This document shows, in pieces, positions 7,944-15,205 of a stretch of 19,225 bases of DNA. The notes under the pieces are model-generated. The model was not told where the DNA came from and ran no database searches. It saw only the letters and a program-made list of their open reading frames with translations. The stretch comes from an uncultured Bacteroides sp. (GTDB lineage: Bacteria; Bacteroidota; Bacteroidia; Bacteroidales; Bacteroidaceae), in NCBI RefSeq assembly GCF_910585845.1, contig NZ_CAJUHF010000058.1, positions 1 through 19,225 of the forward strand. Reading direction: 5' to 3'. Both the position numbers and the translations under genes were made by a program. Each line of letters starts with the position of its first letter. Position 1 is the first letter of the stretch.

Positions 7944-9905
7944 ATGAAACACTTACCCTTACTGATGTGTACCGCTTTTTGCGGCTTCTATTCTGCCCGT
8001 GTGGAAGCAACTGATAAGAAAGGCGAACGGCCCAATATCCTTTGGCTGACTTTCGAAGATACCAGTGCTTACGAGTTCGGTTGCTATGGCAATAAAGGAG
8101 TACATACACCGAATGCAGATTCTCTTGCCACCCGCGGCATACAGTTCATGAATGCCTGGTCTGTGGCCCCTCAAAGTTCGGCTGCCCGCTCGTCACTTAT
8201 CACAGGCTGCTACTCGAGTACTTACGGGATGGATGTGCACCCCGTGCCTTACGACACACCTGCCGATATCTTCTTCCCGCAAAGGCTACGCGAAGCCGGA
8301 TATTATTGCACCAACAACAGCAAGACACACTACAATTCGACCACAGACAATAAGAGTTGCTGGGACGAGTGTGACAAAAAGGCTTCTTACAACAGTCCGA
8401 AACGCGGGAAAGACCAACCCTTCTTTGCCGTATTCAATACCGTGACTTCGCACATGGGACGCATCCGTACCTTCCACACCGATGGGCGCAGAGATTACAC
8501 CAAGGAGGGAATCTATCCGGCGTTGCTCTCGTTGCCCTCCTACGTGCCCGACCTGCCGGAGATGCGTTCCGACTATGCCGGACATCTTGAGGCGGTACAG
8601 GATGTAGATACTTGGTTGGGTTTCTTCCTGAAAGACCTGAAAGAGAAAGGGCTGGAGGAGAACACGATCATCTTCTTCTTCAGTGATCATGGCGGTTGCG
8701 TTCCACGCGGAAAAGGCTATCTGTATGAGAGCGGGCTGCGAGTGCCCCTGATTGCTTATTTCCCGCCGAAATGGAAGCATCTGGCAAACAATGCCGTAGG
8801 CAAAGAATATGGACTGGTCAACTTTACGGACTTGGGACCGACCGTGCTCAGCCTTTCGGGTGTCAAGCCTTCCAAGCAGATGCAAGGAAAAGCCCTGTTC
8901 GGCAAATATGCGAGCAAGGAGAAGAGGGAAATGCAATTTGCATTGGCTGCCAACCAGCTGCACCACTTCATGCCGGTGCGTGCCGTCACTGATGGGCGGT
9001 ATAAATACATACGTAGCTACATCCCCTACCGCCAGTTTGCCTTGCGCAACTACTATCAGTGGGGAATGCCCTCCAACAAGGCATGGGACAAACTGGTACT
9101 GGGCGGACATAATACCAATCCGGACTGGAAACTGACCTTCGAGGCCCATCCGGCAGAAATGCTTTTCGACCTGAAGAACGATCCGGATGAATTGCACGAC
9201 CTTTCGGCTGCTCCCGAATATGCGGAAACTCTCTCTAAAATGCGTCAAGCTTTGTCTGAACATGTCCGTGAGACCGTAGATTTGGGCTTCTTCCTGCCCA
9301 ATTCGCGTGTAGGGCATATCCTTTACGAGAAAGTGCGCAAGGAGAAATATCCCCTGGACGAACTATATGCGCTGGTAGAAACAGCTGGAACAGCTACGTC
9401 ATCTTCGCTTCCTATACTGGAGAAAGCCATTGTCAGCGCCTTGCCGGAAATGAGATTCTGGGGAGCAGTGGGATATGCCAAACTGGCACGGGAGAATCAG
9501 GTGGAGAACTGTCCGCAAACCCTGCTGGCACTGCTGCAAGACGAAAACCCCTACATCTCAGCCGAAGCCGCTTATGCCGTTGCCTATTTGGGCAAAGCAC
9601 ACGAAGGCGTTGCCCGCCTCGTCACTCCGGTGCAGGAGGAAGACCGGAAGATAGGTTACTCCTCGCTGGAATGCCTCTCCCTCGATCCTGCCATGCGCGA
9701 CTGCATCCGTCCCTTCCTGCCCGAACTGAAGAAGGCTGCCGAAACCCTGCCTCGCCTCCAAAATGAAGACGCCGGACTGATGGCACGCGGCATCCTGGTC
9801 AACCTGGGCGAAATGGATATCAAAGACCTGCATGGTCCTGAGGCTTATCAGAAAGGCTTGAAACTGAATTATGGCCGTCGACCGATGGTGCCCCTGCCTG
9901 AATGA
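7944..9905 (+). CDS. Serine-type sulfatase with HEAT-like C-terminus, possible heparan N-sulfatase
   Basis: A 653-aa exported sulfatase (alkaline phosphatase superfamily) that hydrolyses sulfate esters or sulfamates using a formylglycine. The signal peptide is about residues 1-22. The metal site begins NILWLTFEDT (31-40). The maturation motif is S-S-A-A-R (78-82) followed by SSLITG, so Ser78 rather than Cys would be oxidised, requiring an anaerobic radical-SAM maturase (anSME) encoded elsewhere. Lys127 and His129 (NNSKTHY), His170 and SDHGG (247-251) complete the active site. Residues 1-460 cover the catalytic fold; about 490-635 contain helical HEAT-like units (LLALLQDENPYISAEAAYAV). The YCTNNSKTHYN region and overall style recall the S1_8/N-sulfoglucosamine sulfohydrolase group; this subfamily call is from memory and is moderate. 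It is followed by heparin lyase in the same direction, which supports a GAG substrate. 2-O or 6-O specificity is not excluded. Confidence 0.88.
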   Translation: MKHLPLLMCTAFCGFYSARVEATDKKGERPNILWLTFEDTSAYEFGCYGNKGVHTPNADSLATRGIQFMNAWSVAPQSSAARSSLITGCYSSTYGMDVHPVPYDTPADIFFPQRLREAGYYCTNNSKTHYNSTTDNKSCWDECDKKASYNSPKRGKDQPFFAVFNTVTSHMGRIRTFHTDGRRDYTKEGIYPALLSLPSYVPDLPEMRSDYAGHLEAVQDVDTWLGFFLKDLKEKGLEENTIIFFFSDHGGCVPRGKGYLYESGLRVPLIAYFPPKWKHLANNAVGKEYGLVNFTDLGPTVLSLSGVKPSKQMQGKALFGKYASKEKREMQFALAANQLHHFMPVRAVTDGRYKYIRSYIPYRQFALRNYYQWGMPSNKAWDKLVLGGHNTNPDWKLTFEAHPAEMLFDLKNDPDELHDLSAAPEYAETLSKMRQALSEHVRETVDLGFFLPNSRVGHILYEKVRKEKYPLDELYALVETAGTATSSSLPILEKAIVSALPEMRFWGAVGYAKLARENQVENCPQTLLALLQDENPYISAEAAYAVAYLGKAHEGVARLVTPVQEEDRKIGYSSLECLSLDPAMRDCIRPFLPELKKAAETLPRLQNEDAGLMARGILVNLGEMDIKDLHGPEAYQKGLKLNYGRRPMVPLPE

Positions 9906-9917
9906 AGCGTGTTTTTA

Positions 9918-9961
9918 CATCTCTAAACATCGAATCATCTCTAAACATCGAATCATCGAAT
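9918..9961. repeat. 18-bp tandem duplication between sulfatase and heparin lyase
   Basis: CATCTCTAAACATCGAAT occurs at 9918-9935 and again, exactly, at 9936-9953, followed by a partial CATCGAAT at 9954-9961. A run of ATAGAATATAGAATGA leads straight into the lyase start. If translated from the upstream ATG at 9902 it would give the low-complexity peptide SLNIESSLNIESSNIEY, which argues that this is leader rather than protein. It may be a slippage product that sets spacing before the start codon. Confidence 0.75.
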
Positions 9962-9973
9962 ATAGAATATAGA

Positions 9974-11131
9974 ATGAAAAAAATAGCATTACTCCCCCTT
10001 TGCTTTCTTCCGTTGACAACGGCAGTTCCGGTTCGTGCACAGTCGGATAACTTAACACCCTTAAAAGAACGTGTAAACGTACAGGCGGATTCTGCCCGTG
10101 CGAATCAAATAATTGACGGTCGTTGGGTGGCCGTCGGAACCAATAAACCACACACCATTTGTTTGGATCACTCCCTACCGTTCCGTGGCCGCCCTTCTTA
10201 CCGTTTCGAACTGAAACAGGATGACAATACGCTGGAAGGCTATGCCGAAGGAGAAACCAAAGGCCGTGCCGAGCTTAGCTACTGCTATGCCGTGTCCAAT
10301 GACTTCCGAAACTATCCGGCCAGCGAGTACCCCAATGCCCAGAAAATGAAGACCGTATACCATTACGGCAAGGGCAGTTGCCCGCAAGGTTCGTCGATGA
10401 GCTATACATTCTCTGTTTATATCCCCCGGAGTCTTGCCAAGGATGTCTCCACCATTTTCGCCCAGTGGCACGGCATGCCGAGCCGGACACTTGTGTCCGA
10501 TCCGGACGGTAAAGTGACGCGGCTTAGTGTGGAAGAGTTCCTTGAATTGGAAAAGAAGATGATTTTCAAGAAGAACATGGGTTACGAGAAAGTGGCCGCG
10601 ACCAATGCGCAGGGAAAGACCGTCTATAAGGCGGGAAAGCCCAACGGGTGGCTGATAGAGCAGGGCGGATATCCCCCGCTTGCTTTCGGTTTCTCGCAAG
10701 GTTACTTCTACATCAAAGCCAATTCCGACCGCAAATGGTTGACCGACAAGACCGATCGCTGCAATGCCAATCCGGCAACAGCGAAAGTCCTGCGCCCGGT
10801 CGCTTCCACCTACAAGGCCTCTACGATAGCCTATAAGATGCCGTTCGATGATTTCCCGAAAGCGTGTTGGGTGACCTTCAAGGTCGACATCGACTGGATC
10901 CGTTACGGCAAGGAGAAAGAGACTATACTCAGCCTCGGAATGCTTGATGTGACCATGACTTACCGCCAGGACGGAAAGGACATCGAACGCCATATCGTGG
11001 ACAAGGAAAAAATCCTGATCGGGCGGAATGACGAAGAAGGCTATTACTTCAAATTCGGCATCTACCGCGTAGGGAACAGTACGGTTCCGGTCTCATACAA
11101 CTTGGCGGGATATGAGGAACATGCCCGATAG
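9974..11131 (+). CDS. Heparin lyase I (PL13)
   Basis: Eliminative cleavage of highly sulfated heparin/heparan sulfate, releasing 4,5-unsaturated disaccharides. The 385-aa product matches remembered Pedobacter heparinus heparinase I (384 aa) from end to end: RVNVQADSA (33-41), WVAVGTNKP (51-59), YRFELKQDDNTLEGYAEGET (76-95), KTVYHYGKGSCPQGSS (126-141, Cys136 aligning with the reactive Cys of the Pedobacter enzyme), IFAQWHG with His166, FGFSQGYFYIKANSDRKWLT (238-257) and GIYRVGNSTVPVSYNL with Tyr364. The His and Tyr are the expected catalytic pair. ATG at 9974 is chosen because MKKIALLPLCFLPLTTAVPV is a proper signal peptide, with cleavage after VRA-Q likely. The frame is open back to 9902, overlapping the sulfatase stop as ATGA, but that extension is repeat-derived. 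It lies 68 bp after the sulfatase on the same strand and is probably co-transcribed. Bacteroides carry such stand-alone PL13 enzymes away from the main heparin SusC/D locus. Confidence 0.96.
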   Translation: MKKIALLPLCFLPLTTAVPVRAQSDNLTPLKERVNVQADSARANQIIDGRWVAVGTNKPHTICLDHSLPFRGRPSYRFELKQDDNTLEGYAEGETKGRAELSYCYAVSNDFRNYPASEYPNAQKMKTVYHYGKGSCPQGSSMSYTFSVYIPRSLAKDVSTIFAQWHGMPSRTLVSDPDGKVTRLSVEEFLELEKKMIFKKNMGYEKVAATNAQGKTVYKAGKPNGWLIEQGGYPPLAFGFSQGYFYIKANSDRKWLTDKTDRCNANPATAKVLRPVASTYKASTIAYKMPFDDFPKACWVTFKVDIDWIRYGKEKETILSLGMLDVTMTYRQDGKDIERHIVDKEKILIGRNDEEGYYFKFGIYRVGNSTVPVSYNLAGYEEHAR

Positions 11132-11139
11132 CATACCTA

Positions 11140-11227
11140 CTCCATACCAACTCCGTATCAACTCCATACCTTCTCCATGCTTATAGACTTGGAGAAAGTA
11201 TGGAGTTGGCGTATGGAGAATATGGGG
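11140..11227. repeat. 11-bp-unit repeat forming a long hairpin after the heparin lyase gene
   Basis: Four 11-bp units stand head to tail: CTCCATACCAA (11140), CTCCGTATCAA (11151), CTCCATACCTT (11162) and CTCCATGCTTA (11173). After a short spacer the complement repeats in the opposite sense with TGGAG words at 11190, 11201 and 11214 and TGGGG at 11223. CAACTCCATACCTTCTCCA (11159-11177) pairs with 11190-11208 at 18 of 19 positions, leaving a 12-nt loop. The hairpin begins shortly after the lyase stop codon. It could end or stabilise that mRNA, but no T-run follows, so a standard intrinsic terminator is not claimed. Confidence 0.7.
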
Positions 11228-11279
11228 TGAATATCGAATAAATCCTGTGATATTTACTGCCAACTACCGAACTTTTTTG

Positions 11280-11287
11280 TACTTTTG
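11280..11287 (+). promoter_or_regulatory. -7 box for the DHH phosphoesterase gene
   Basis: TACTTTTG is an exact match to TAnnTTTG, 83 bp before the ATG at 11371. The -33 region is weak. It lies after the hairpin that separates the GAG genes from the housekeeping block, which supports an independent transcript. Confidence 0.55.
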
Positions 11288-11370
11288 CCCTTTCAATTTG
11301 GTATGACCGAAGCAGCAGGCTGCATTTATGCGCCCTGGTTTGGACGAGATACCTAAATCCGTAAACGCGT

Positions 11371-12408
11371 ATGTTGACCAAAGTAATAGACCAAGCTAAG
11401 ATAGACCGCTTTTCCAAATGGCTGGGACATGCGGAGAAGATAGTAATCGTGGCACATGTGGCCCCGGATGGCGATGCCATCGGTTCGTCGTTAGGACTGT
11501 GGCACTTCTTTAATTCGCAGGAGAAGACGGCAAACATCATTGTTCCGAATGCTTTTCCCGATTTCCTGAAATGGATGCCGGGCAGCAAGGATGTGTTGCT
11601 TTACGACCGCTATAAGGAGTTTGCCGATAAGCTGATAGCCGAAGCAGAGATCATTTGTTGTTTAGACTTTAATGCACTGAGCCGCATCGACGCTATGGCA
11701 GATGCCGTGAGAGCTGCCAAGGGAAAGAAAATATTGGTAGACCATCACCTTTATCCGGAAGAATTCTGCGACATCATTATCTCGCATCCCAACATCTCTT
11801 CCACCTCCGAGCTTGTATTCCGGCTGATATGTCGCATGGGTTACTTCAACGAAATCACCAAGCAAGGGGCAGAATGCATTTACACCGGTATGATGACTGA
11901 TACCGGTGGCTTCACCTACAATTCCAACAACCGGGAGATTTACTTTATCATCAGCGAACTGCTCTCCAAAGGCATCGATAAGGACGAAATCTACCGAAAA
12001 GTCTACAACACCTACTCCGAAAGCCGTCTGCGCCTGATGGGACACATCCTTTCGCAGATGAAGGTCTATCCCGACCACCATGCCGCCCTGATTACGCTGA
12101 CCAAGGACGAGCAGAAACGCTTCAGCTACATTCGGGGAGACAGCGAAGGATTTGTAAATATTCCTTTGAGCATAAAGAATGTTGTTTTCTCCTGTTTCCT
12201 GCGCGAAGACACCGAGAAACCGATGATCAAGGTTTCATTACGTTCGGTAGGCACATTCCCCTGCAACCGTCTTGCTTCCGAATATTTCAACGGGGGCGGG
12301 CATCTGAATGCTTCCGGAGGTGAGTTTTACGGCACAATAGACGAAGCCCGAAAAGTACTGGAACGCGCGTTGGAGGATTTCAAACCATTGCTGAATGCGA
12401 AAGGATAA
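11371..12408 (+). CDS. nrnA: DHH/DHHA1 phosphoesterase, NrnA-type oligoribonuclease/pAp phosphatase
   Basis: A 345-aa cytoplasmic enzyme that degrades short RNA oligomers and/or pAp using Mn2+. The DHH domain shows HVAPDGDAIGSS (29-40), CLDFNALSRI (97-106), VDHHLYP (123-129) and MMTDTGGFTYNS. The DHHA1 domain ends with GGGHLNASGG, the substrate-binding loop. Length is typical for the family (310-350 aa). The start follows a leader of about 75 nt after the -7 box. It is followed after 104 bp by the DUF4827 gene, which has its own promoter. DHH phosphoesterases also include c-di-AMP phosphodiesterases of GdpP type, but this protein lacks the PAS, GGDEF and membrane parts, so NrnA type is preferred. 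Which activity dominates cannot be read from sequence. Confidence 0.92.
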   Translation: MLTKVIDQAKIDRFSKWLGHAEKIVIVAHVAPDGDAIGSSLGLWHFFNSQEKTANIIVPNAFPDFLKWMPGSKDVLLYDRYKEFADKLIAEAEIICCLDFNALSRIDAMADAVRAAKGKKILVDHHLYPEEFCDIIISHPNISSTSELVFRLICRMGYFNEITKQGAECIYTGMMTDTGGFTYNSNNREIYFIISELLSKGIDKDEIYRKVYNTYSESRLRLMGHILSQMKVYPDHHAALITLTKDEQKRFSYIRGDSEGFVNIPLSIKNVVFSCFLREDTEKPMIKVSLRSVGTFPCNRLASEYFNGGGHLNASGGEFYGTIDEARKVLERALEDFKPLLNAKG

Positions 12409-12456
12409 AAAAAGTGAAGTGCAAAGGTTAAAAGATACGAAGTTTCTTTGCGGAGC

Positions 12457-12488
12457 TTTCCGACTTTCGTTGAAATAGAATACTTTTG
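12457..12488 (+). promoter_or_regulatory. Promoter of the DUF4827-glmM unit
   Basis: TTTC at 12457-12460 and TACTTTTG at 12481-12488 are separated by exactly 20 bp, fitting the Bacteroides -33/-7 arrangement (TTTG, 19-21 bp, TAnnTTTG) with one mismatch in the -33. The ATG follows 24 bp later after the purine-rich AAAAGAGG. Confidence 0.65.
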
Positions 12489-12512
12489 TACAAAATTACT
12501 AAATAAAAGAGG

Positions 12513-13115
12513 ATGAAGAAACTTACATTGTTCTTTTTAGCTGTGTTGGCGTGCGGTATGGCTTTCCAGGCTTGCGACAACACTAAGACCTATGCAGAGA
12601 TGCTGGACGAAGAGAGAGATGCCATCAAGGCGTTTATCAGAGACAGCAGCATCACTGTGATATCCCAAACTGAATTTTACAGGAACGACTCGATGACGGA
12701 TGTCTCCAAGAATGAGTATGTGCAACTGGCAAGTGGCGTCTACATGCAGATTGTGAAGAAAGGTTCCGATAATCCAGCCGATACGGTGAAGCCCAACGAC
12801 AAGATATTGGTTCGCTTCATGGAATATAGCTTGATGGACCAGATGGTGACCATGTCCAACTTGGCGTATGCGGAAGTGGTGGACGAGTTTAACTATCGGG
12901 TGACGAGCTCCTCGATTGCCGGTCAGTTCACACAAGGATTCATGTATACCTATTATGGTCCTTCTGTTCCAGCCGGTTGGTTGGTGCCGTTGGTCTATGT
13001 GCGCGACGGAGCACATGTGAAGCTGATTGTTCCTTCGAAGATGGGACACAATTCGGCCCAACAGCAAGTATATCCTTATTACTACGATATTCGTAAGTAT
13101 CAAATTTACAAGTAA
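12513..13115 (+). CDS. DUF4827 lipoprotein, FKBP-like
   Basis: A 200-aa lipoprotein: signal MKKLTLFFLAVLACGMAFQA followed by the likely lipidated Cys21. The body resembles the Bacteroidales family DUF4827, thought to be related to FKBP-type peptidyl-prolyl isomerases. GVYMQIVKKG, then VKPNDKILVRFMEYSLMD, then VPLVYVRDGAHVKLIVPSKM follow the FKBP order of a short strand, a loop around the substrate and a closing IPS-like motif. The classical glycine-rich and aromatic pocket residues are weakly preserved, so isomerase activity is doubtful. It is placed between nrnA and glmM, with its own promoter upstream and only 51 bp to glmM. Envelope location with an unknown client is inferred. The family call is from memory of its length and motifs. 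Confidence 0.8.
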   Translation: MKKLTLFFLAVLACGMAFQACDNTKTYAEMLDEERDAIKAFIRDSSITVISQTEFYRNDSMTDVSKNEYVQLASGVYMQIVKKGSDNPADTVKPNDKILVRFMEYSLMDQMVTMSNLAYAEVVDEFNYRVTSSSIAGQFTQGFMYTYYGPSVPAGWLVPLVYVRDGAHVKLIVPSKMGHNSAQQQVYPYYYDIRKYQIYK

Positions 13116-13166
13116 TCTTGAAATAATAATCTTTCAATCATTAATCTTTAAATTATTGATAACTTA

Positions 13167-14555
13167 ATGACTCTAATCAAATCTATCTCTGGAATCCGCG
13201 GAACCATTGGCGGTGTGGCAGGCGAAGGTCTGAATCCACTTGACATTGTGAAGTTTACGTCTGCGTATGCGACGCTTATCCGCAAAACGTCTACTGTGAA
13301 AAGTAATAAGATTGTAGTAGGACGCGACGCTCGCATCTCGGGTGAAATGGTGAAAAACGTAGTTGTAGGCACCCTGATGGGGATGGGGTGGGACGTAGTG
13401 GACATCGACCTGGCTTCTACGCCGACCACCGAGCTGGCTGTGACCATGGAAGGCGCTTCCGGTGGCATCATCTTGACTGCCTCACACAATCCCAAACAGT
13501 GGAACGCCTTGAAACTGCTGAACGAGCATGGCGAGTTTCTTAATGCTGCCGAAGGCAACGAAGTGCTCCGCATCGCAGCAGCCGAAGAGTTCGAATATGC
13601 CGAAGTAGACAAATTGGGCTCTTACCGCAAGGACTTGACTTATAATCAGAAACATATAGACAGCGTGCTGGCACTCGACCTGGTGGATGTGGAAGCTATC
13701 CGCAAAGCCGATTTCCGTGTAGCCATCGACTGTGTGAACTCCGTCGGCGGCATCATCTTGCCGGAACTGCTGGAGCGTTTGGGCGTGAAGCATGTAGAAA
13801 AACTGTATTGCGAACCGACGGGAAACTTCCAGCATAACCCTGAACCGTTGGAGAAGAACCTGGGTGACATCATGAACCTGATGAAGGGTGGAAAGGCCGA
13901 TGTGGCTTTTGTGGTCGACCCTGATGTAGACCGTCTGGCTATGATTTGCGAGGACGGGAAGATGTATGGCGAGGAGTACACATTGGTTACTGTGGCAGAT
14001 TATGTACTGAAACATACGCCGGGCAACACCGTGTCTAATCTCAGCTCTACGCGTGCACTGCGCGATGTGACTCGCAAGCACGGCAAAGAATACTTTGCAT
14101 CTGCTGTAGGCGAAGTGAATGTGACGACCAAGATGAAAGAAGTGGGTGCCGTCATCGGCGGTGAAGGTAATGGCGGAGTCATCTATCCGGCAAGCCACTA
14201 CGGACGCGATGCTTTGGTTGGTATCGCCCTGTTCCTGAGCCATCTGGCACACGAGGGCAAGAAGGTGAGCGAGTTGCGTGCCACCTATCCCGCTTACTTT
14301 ATGGCGAAGAACCGCGTAGACCTGACACCCGATACGGATGTTGATGCCATTCTTGCCAAAGTGAAAGAGCTGTATAAGAATGAGGAAATCAATGACATCG
14401 ACGGAGTGAAGATTGACTTTGCCGACAAGTGGGTGCACTTGCGCAAGAGCAATACCGAGCCGATCATCCGCGTGTACAGCGAGGCTTCTACTCAGGAAGC
14501 GGCTGAGGAAATCGGTCAGAAGATCATGAAAGTGATAGAGGATCTGGCTAAATAA
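13167..14555 (+). CDS. glmM: Phosphoglucosamine mutase-type phosphohexomutase
   Basis: A 462-aa alpha-D-phosphohexomutase that would convert glucosamine-6-phosphate to glucosamine-1-phosphate for UDP-GlcNAc, feeding peptidoglycan and LPS. All four domain signatures are present: SISGIRGTIGG (6-16); the active-site loop TASHNP with phosphoserine Ser106; the metal loop DPDVDR (251-256) with three Asp; the sugar loop GEGNGGVIYP; and the phosphate-binding RKSNTEPIIRVYSEA near the C-terminus. The sugar loop GEGNGG differs from the GEQSGH of proteobacterial GlmM and resembles archaeal/Bacteroidetes phosphohexomutases, so phosphomannomutase or phosphoglucomutase activity is possible. No promoter was recognised in the 51-bp gap, so it probably shares the DUF4827 transcript. 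It is followed by a strong terminator. Confidence 0.9.
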   Translation: MTLIKSISGIRGTIGGVAGEGLNPLDIVKFTSAYATLIRKTSTVKSNKIVVGRDARISGEMVKNVVVGTLMGMGWDVVDIDLASTPTTELAVTMEGASGGIILTASHNPKQWNALKLLNEHGEFLNAAEGNEVLRIAAAEEFEYAEVDKLGSYRKDLTYNQKHIDSVLALDLVDVEAIRKADFRVAIDCVNSVGGIILPELLERLGVKHVEKLYCEPTGNFQHNPEPLEKNLGDIMNLMKGGKADVAFVVDPDVDRLAMICEDGKMYGEEYTLVTVADYVLKHTPGNTVSNLSSTRALRDVTRKHGKEYFASAVGEVNVTTKMKEVGAVIGGEGNGGVIYPASHYGRDALVGIALFLSHLAHEGKKVSELRATYPAYFMAKNRVDLTPDTDVDAILAKVKELYKNEEINDIDGVKIDFADKWVHLRKSNTEPIIRVYSEASTQEAAEEIGQKIMKVIEDLAK

Positions 14556-14576
14556 GTCGGTACCTTTATATAGAAT

Positions 14577-14638
14577 AAGGGAGGTATGTCATAGGCAATT
14601 CTTACCATTGTGGTGAGTGCCGACATACCTCCCTTTTT
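14577..14638 (+). terminator. Intrinsic terminator after glmM
   Basis: AAGGGAGGTATGTC (14577-14590) pairs perfectly with GACATACCTCCCTT (14622-14635), giving a 14-bp stem followed by TTTTT (14634-14638). Inside the 31-nt interior, GGCA/TGCC and TTACCA/TGGTGA can pair further, so the whole segment could form one long branched-free stem. It sits 21 bp after the stop codon, between convergent genes. It may act on the opposing Nudix transcript too, though the T-run is poor on that strand. Confidence 0.88.
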
Positions 14639-14691
14639 GTTTGTATCCTATGCGGCTGATGTGGAGGGGATGAACGTATGGCTATCCTCTT

Positions 14692-15201
14692 TCACTCCTC
14701 CAATGCTATGAGCTTTCCTATCTCTCCTTCAAAGTTGGGGGTAAATACGCCTTTGCCCATATTTTCCTTAAGCTCTGCTATGGTCCAGAAGCGTCCGCCG
14801 TCCAGTTCGTCGCTGGGGCATATTTCGCCGTCGTATGTAGTCTTGTGTACGAAGACGAGTTCTCTCTCGCGGCTGGACTCGAAGATGTAATGGGTGACAG
14901 ACTCAGGCGTGAACTCAGTGATGCCAAGTTCTTCGCGTACTTCACGCCTCAATGCCATTTCCACACTTTCCCCTAAGTCTACATGCCCGCCTACGGAGGT
15001 GTCCCATTTACCGGGTTGTATGTCTTTCCAGTCCGGACGCTTTTGCAGGTACAGCTCACCTTGCGAGTTGAACACATGCAGGTGCACCACGGGGTGTAGC
15101 AGTTTGCTGCCGTTGTGGCATTCGCCGCGGGTAGCCGCGCCAGTGATATTCCCTTGCTCGTCCACAAGGGGAAACATTTCTTGGTTGTTGTCTTTGTTCA
15201 T
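14692..15201 (-). CDS. Nudix hydrolase, IDI/YfcD-like
   Basis: A 169-aa cytoplasmic hydrolase of nucleoside-diphosphate-linked substrates. The Nudix box fits GX5EX7REUXEEXGU exactly at Gly72 to Ile94, with Glu78, Arg86-Glu87 and Glu90-Glu91. The N-terminus PLVDEQGNITGAATRGECHN and the PVVHLHVFN and LYLQKRPDWKDIQPGKWDTS blocks match the isopentenyl-diphosphate-isomerase-like Nudix subgroup (E. coli YfcD-like), which acts on unknown metabolites. It is probably not a true IDI. Its ATG lies 4 nt after the queA stop codon on the same strand, so it is almost certainly translated from the queA transcript. Confidence 0.9.
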   Translation of the reverse strand: MNKDNNQEMFPLVDEQGNITGAATRGECHNGSKLLHPVVHLHVFNSQGELYLQKRPDWKDIQPGKWDTSVGGHVDLGESVEMALRREVREELGITEFTPESVTHYIFESSRERELVFVHKTTYDGEICPSDELDGGRFWTIAELKENMGKGVFTPNFEGEIGKLIALEE

Positions 15202-15205
15202 CGTT

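Noticed and set aside
7762..8109. Leftward frame of 115 codons spanning the divergent promoter
   Set aside because: It covers promoter and operator-like sequence and the sulfatase start, has no plausible leader, and its peptide is unlike any known family.
8286..9317. Leftward open frame of 343 codons
   Set aside because: Fully antisense to the sulfatase catalytic domain; composition is that of a mirrored coding strand.
9902..9973. 24-residue N-terminal extension of heparin lyase from an ATG overlapping the sulfatase stop
   Set aside because: The extension is encoded by tandem repeats and would bury the signal peptide; known heparinase I proteins begin at the equivalent of 9974.
12421..12451. 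GCAAAG/CTTTGC inverted repeat after nrnA as a terminator
   Set aside because: Only 6 bp with a 19-nt loop and no following T-run.
13482..14438. Leftward open frame of 318 codons
   Set aside because: Antisense to glmM, with His/Gln-rich shadow composition and no family resemblance.
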